Shown piece after piece: positions 57,462 to 58,635 of a DNA stretch of 58,635 bases. Origin of the DNA: Micromonospora sp. MH99. Lineage in GTDB: Bacteria; Actinomycetota; Actinomycetes; Mycobacteriales; Micromonosporaceae. The stretch is from the NCBI RefSeq assembly GCF_021442385.1, contig NZ_MUZA01000037.1:1-58635 (forward strand), in the 5' to 3' direction. The notes under the pieces are model-generated. The model saw only the letters and a program-made list of their open reading frames with translations, was not told where the DNA came from and did no database searches. Made by a program: the position numbers and the translations under genes. Numbering within the stretch: the stretch's first letter is position 1; each line of letters begins with the position of its first letter.

Positions 57462-57926
57462 ATGTCAGACGTGCCCGGGGCGCCAGCCGACCTGCTGCGC
57501 TCGCTCACCCGCGCCGAACGGCTGCTCTCCCGCCGGCTGGGCGCCGTCCTGGCCGAGGATGATCTGACCACCGAGGCGTGGCGGGTGCTCTGCCTGCTCG
57601 CCGACGGTCAGGGCCACCCGATGAGCGAGGTGTCAGTCGAGGCGTCCCTCCCGCCGGGCACCCTCACCAAGCTGGTCGACCAGCTCGTCGACCGCAACCT
57701 CGTCTTCCGGCGGATCGACCCCCTGGACCGCCGACGCATCCGGGCCTACCTGACGGCCCGGGGTCTTCGCGAACACGCCCGCCTCGACGAGCTGATCCGG
57801 GCCAGCCTCGCCGACCTCGGCGTACCGGCCGATGCCGCCCTGCTCGACCACCTCGGCGACCTGATCGCCCGCCTCGACCCGGCCCGACGCCGCGACCACG
57901 CCGACGCGGCCGGCCCGCGCCACTGA
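57462..57926 (+). CDS. MarR-family transcriptional regulator
   Basis: A 154-residue MarR-type regulator: LLRSLTRAERLLSRRLGAVL starts the dimerisation helices, LTTEAWRVLCLLADGQGHPM leads into the winged helix with EVSVEASLPPGTLTKLVDQL, the wing is in RRIDPLDRRRIRAYLTARG, and C-terminal helices complete the dimer. AGGGAGA precedes the ATG. It is divergent from the cytoplasmic UrtA-like gene (about 90 bases between starts) and probably regulates it or the urt operon. It converges on a cupin gene. Confidence 0.86.
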   Translation: MSDVPGAPADLLRSLTRAERLLSRRLGAVLAEDDLTTEAWRVLCLLADGQGHPMSEVSVEASLPPGTLTKLVDQLVDRNLVFRRIDPLDRRRIRAYLTARGLREHARLDELIRASLADLGVPADAALLDHLGDLIARLDPARRRDHADAAGPRH

Positions 57927-57945
57927 CCCGACGCCCGGCGGGTCA
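57924..57945. terminator. Hairpin with both convergent stop codons in its arms
   Basis: TGACCCG (57924-57930) pairs with CGGGTCA (57939-57945) across an 8-base loop. The TGA of the MarR gene is in the left arm and the stop of the cupin gene, on the other strand, is in the right arm. Confidence 0.5.
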
Positions 57946-58317
57946 CTCCACCTTGGTGAGAAGCGGCTTACCCTTCTCGACGACGTAGGTGGCCAGTTCG
58001 ACGGCGATGCCGTCGCCGACGTTGCGGGCCTGATGGTGGACGCCGTACGGCACGGTGAGAGCGTCACCGACGTGGCACACCACCGGTGGCTGGCCTTCGA
58101 GCGTGTACTCCAGCGACCCCTGTAGCACGCAGATGATCTCTTCGCCGGGATGGAAGTGCTTGAACGGCGGAGAGTCCGGTGTGAACTCCACCCGGCTCTG
58201 GACGACCTCGCGGCCCTCGATGCTGAGATCGTGTCTCTGGAGATCGACACGCCACAGACCGGGTGCACCCTCTACTGCTGTCGGACTGATGCCCTCGGGC
58301 CGATCTTTCCCACTCAT
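57943..58317 (-). CDS. Cupin-domain protein
   Basis: A 124-residue single cupin barrel: FKHFHPGEEIICVLQGSLEY gives motif 1 with its metal-binding His and Glu residues, then VVCHVGDALTVPYGVHHQAR gives motif 2 with its His pair. It should bind a divalent metal and may be an oxygenase, isomerase or sensor; the substrate cannot be told. The ATG at 58317 has GGAGG 5 bases upstream, so a longer frame to 58440 is rejected. It converges on the MarR gene; an inverted repeat lies in its upstream region. Confidence 0.83.
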   Translation of the reverse strand: MSGKDRPEGISPTAVEGAPGLWRVDLQRHDLSIEGREVVQSRVEFTPDSPPFKHFHPGEEIICVLQGSLEYTLEGQPPVVCHVGDALTVPYGVHHQARNVGDGIAVELATYVVEKGKPLLTKVE

Positions 58318-58367
58318 CACGGCCTCCTGTGCGCCGTCATCCGAACGGCGGTCGCTCCGGTTGGCAC

Positions 58368-58381
58368 ATCCTCTCGAGGAT
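58368..58381. promoter_or_regulatory. Inverted repeat upstream of the cupin gene
   Basis: ATCCTC (58368-58373), TC, GAGGAT (58376-58381) is a perfect-armed inverted repeat about 50 bases upstream of the cupin start codon. On the minus strand it overlaps TATCCT, a possible -10. It may be an operator. Confidence 0.35.
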
Positions 58382-58440
58382 AGGAGGCTCCCCAGCCCGG
58401 CGGAGCCGAGATGCCGAACATCGGGCCGGGGCGGGCCCAC

Positions 58441-58635
58441 CTACCCACGAAGGTGGGCGCGCAGGGTGTGCGCGTCGGGGGCGGTCGCGGTCCACAGTGT
58501 CGCCGGGCCCCCGGCCAGCGGCAGTCGGGCGACGGTCCCGTCGACCGCCGCCGGTTCGGCGGGCCGCGACGGGTCCACCACCAGCAGCGAGCCGGTGGCC
58601 GGCGCCCCGCCGAGCACGGCGGGGCCGGCCCAGCC
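58441..58635 (-). CDS. C-terminal end of an unidentified protein (truncated by window)
   Basis: The minus-strand frame is open from the window end to a TAG at 58441-58443 and encodes the last 64 residues, ending TAPDAHTLRAHLRG. Nearly every third codon position is G or C, which supports real coding. Segments such as GSLLVVDPSRPAEPAAVDG and ATLWTATAPDAHTL suggest a beta-rich protein, but no family was recognised. Confidence 0.55.
   Translation of the reverse strand, partial: GWAGPAVLGGAPATGSLLVVDPSRPAEPAAVDGTVARLPLAGGPATLWTATAPDAHTLRAHLRG

Noticed and set aside
1..58635. tRNA, rRNA or riboswitch genes
   Set aside because: I saw no CCA-flanked cloverleaf, no rRNA-like sequence and no recognisable FMN, TPP, cobalamin or other aptamer core, including upstream of ribA.

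Overview
The window is about 58.6 kb of very GC-rich DNA with the features of an actinomycete chromosome: almost all third codon positions are G or C, GTG starts are frequent, many genes overlap by 4 bases (ATGA/GTGA), and several transcripts look leaderless. Gene content fits a soil Micromonosporaceae (Micromonospora-like); this is inferred from gene types, not from a marker gene. No rRNA, tRNA, CRISPR array, transposase or phage gene was found. Both ends cut through genes.

Region 1 (1-5.5 kb): tail of a membrane protein, a tandem octamer array with a perfect hairpin, an extended-SDR sugar epimerase, a cytochrome b/molybdopterin oxidoreductase with a coupled membrane protein, and a SnoaL-like protein divergent from an ECF-type sigma factor that carries its own SnoaL-like domain.

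Region 2 (5.5-14 kb) is the most unusual part. A tightly coupled minus-strand operon encodes an MDR dehydrogenase, a 6-pyruvoyltetrahydropterin-synthase-like protein with a rebuilt active site, a GT4 glycosyltransferase, a methyltransferase, a UPF0104 flippase-like membrane protein, GTP cyclohydrolase II and a RibD-type reductase. Facing away is a coupled pair: a CDP-alcohol phosphatidyltransferase and a membrane sulfatase/phosphoglycerol-transferase-like enzyme. Together they look like an undescribed pathway joining a GTP-derived pyrimidine or pterin to an envelope lipid or glycan.

Region 3 (14-25.3 kb): DUF2804 protein, a surface-anchored zinc metalloprotease with a well-formed promoter and operator, then a sugar-use locus: GH35 beta-galactosidase, LacI regulator, a sugar ABC importer (binding protein and two permeases), a 59-residue membrane protein, and a secreted beta-helix enzyme. 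Two copies of a TGTTAC...GTAACA operator tie the locus together.

Region 4 (25.4-35.8 kb): XRE-cupin regulator divergent from a thioredoxin-reductase-like/methyltransferase fusion, a dispersed-type palindrome, a DivIVA-like coiled-coil protein, a methyltransferase, a pyridine nucleotide-disulfide oxidoreductase, a nucleotidyltransferase, and a copper-type cluster (cupredoxin-like lipoprotein, membrane protein, CopC).

Region 5 (36-51 kb): a large secreted PA14/propeller/F5-8C/ricin-B protein, DUF2267, a DUF574 methyltransferase, a SnoaL-like protein with an SDR, a partner-switching module (STAS, HATPase, SpoIIE phosphatase), a Cmx-type efflux pump behind a probable leader-peptide attenuator, a MOSC protein, and a secreted PQQ-type dehydrogenase/LamG pair under tandem LacI operators.

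Region 6 (51-58.6 kb): a complete urea importer urtABCDE with a possible GlnR site, a cytoplasmic UrtA-like protein divergent from a MarR regulator, a cupin protein, and the tail of an unidentified gene.
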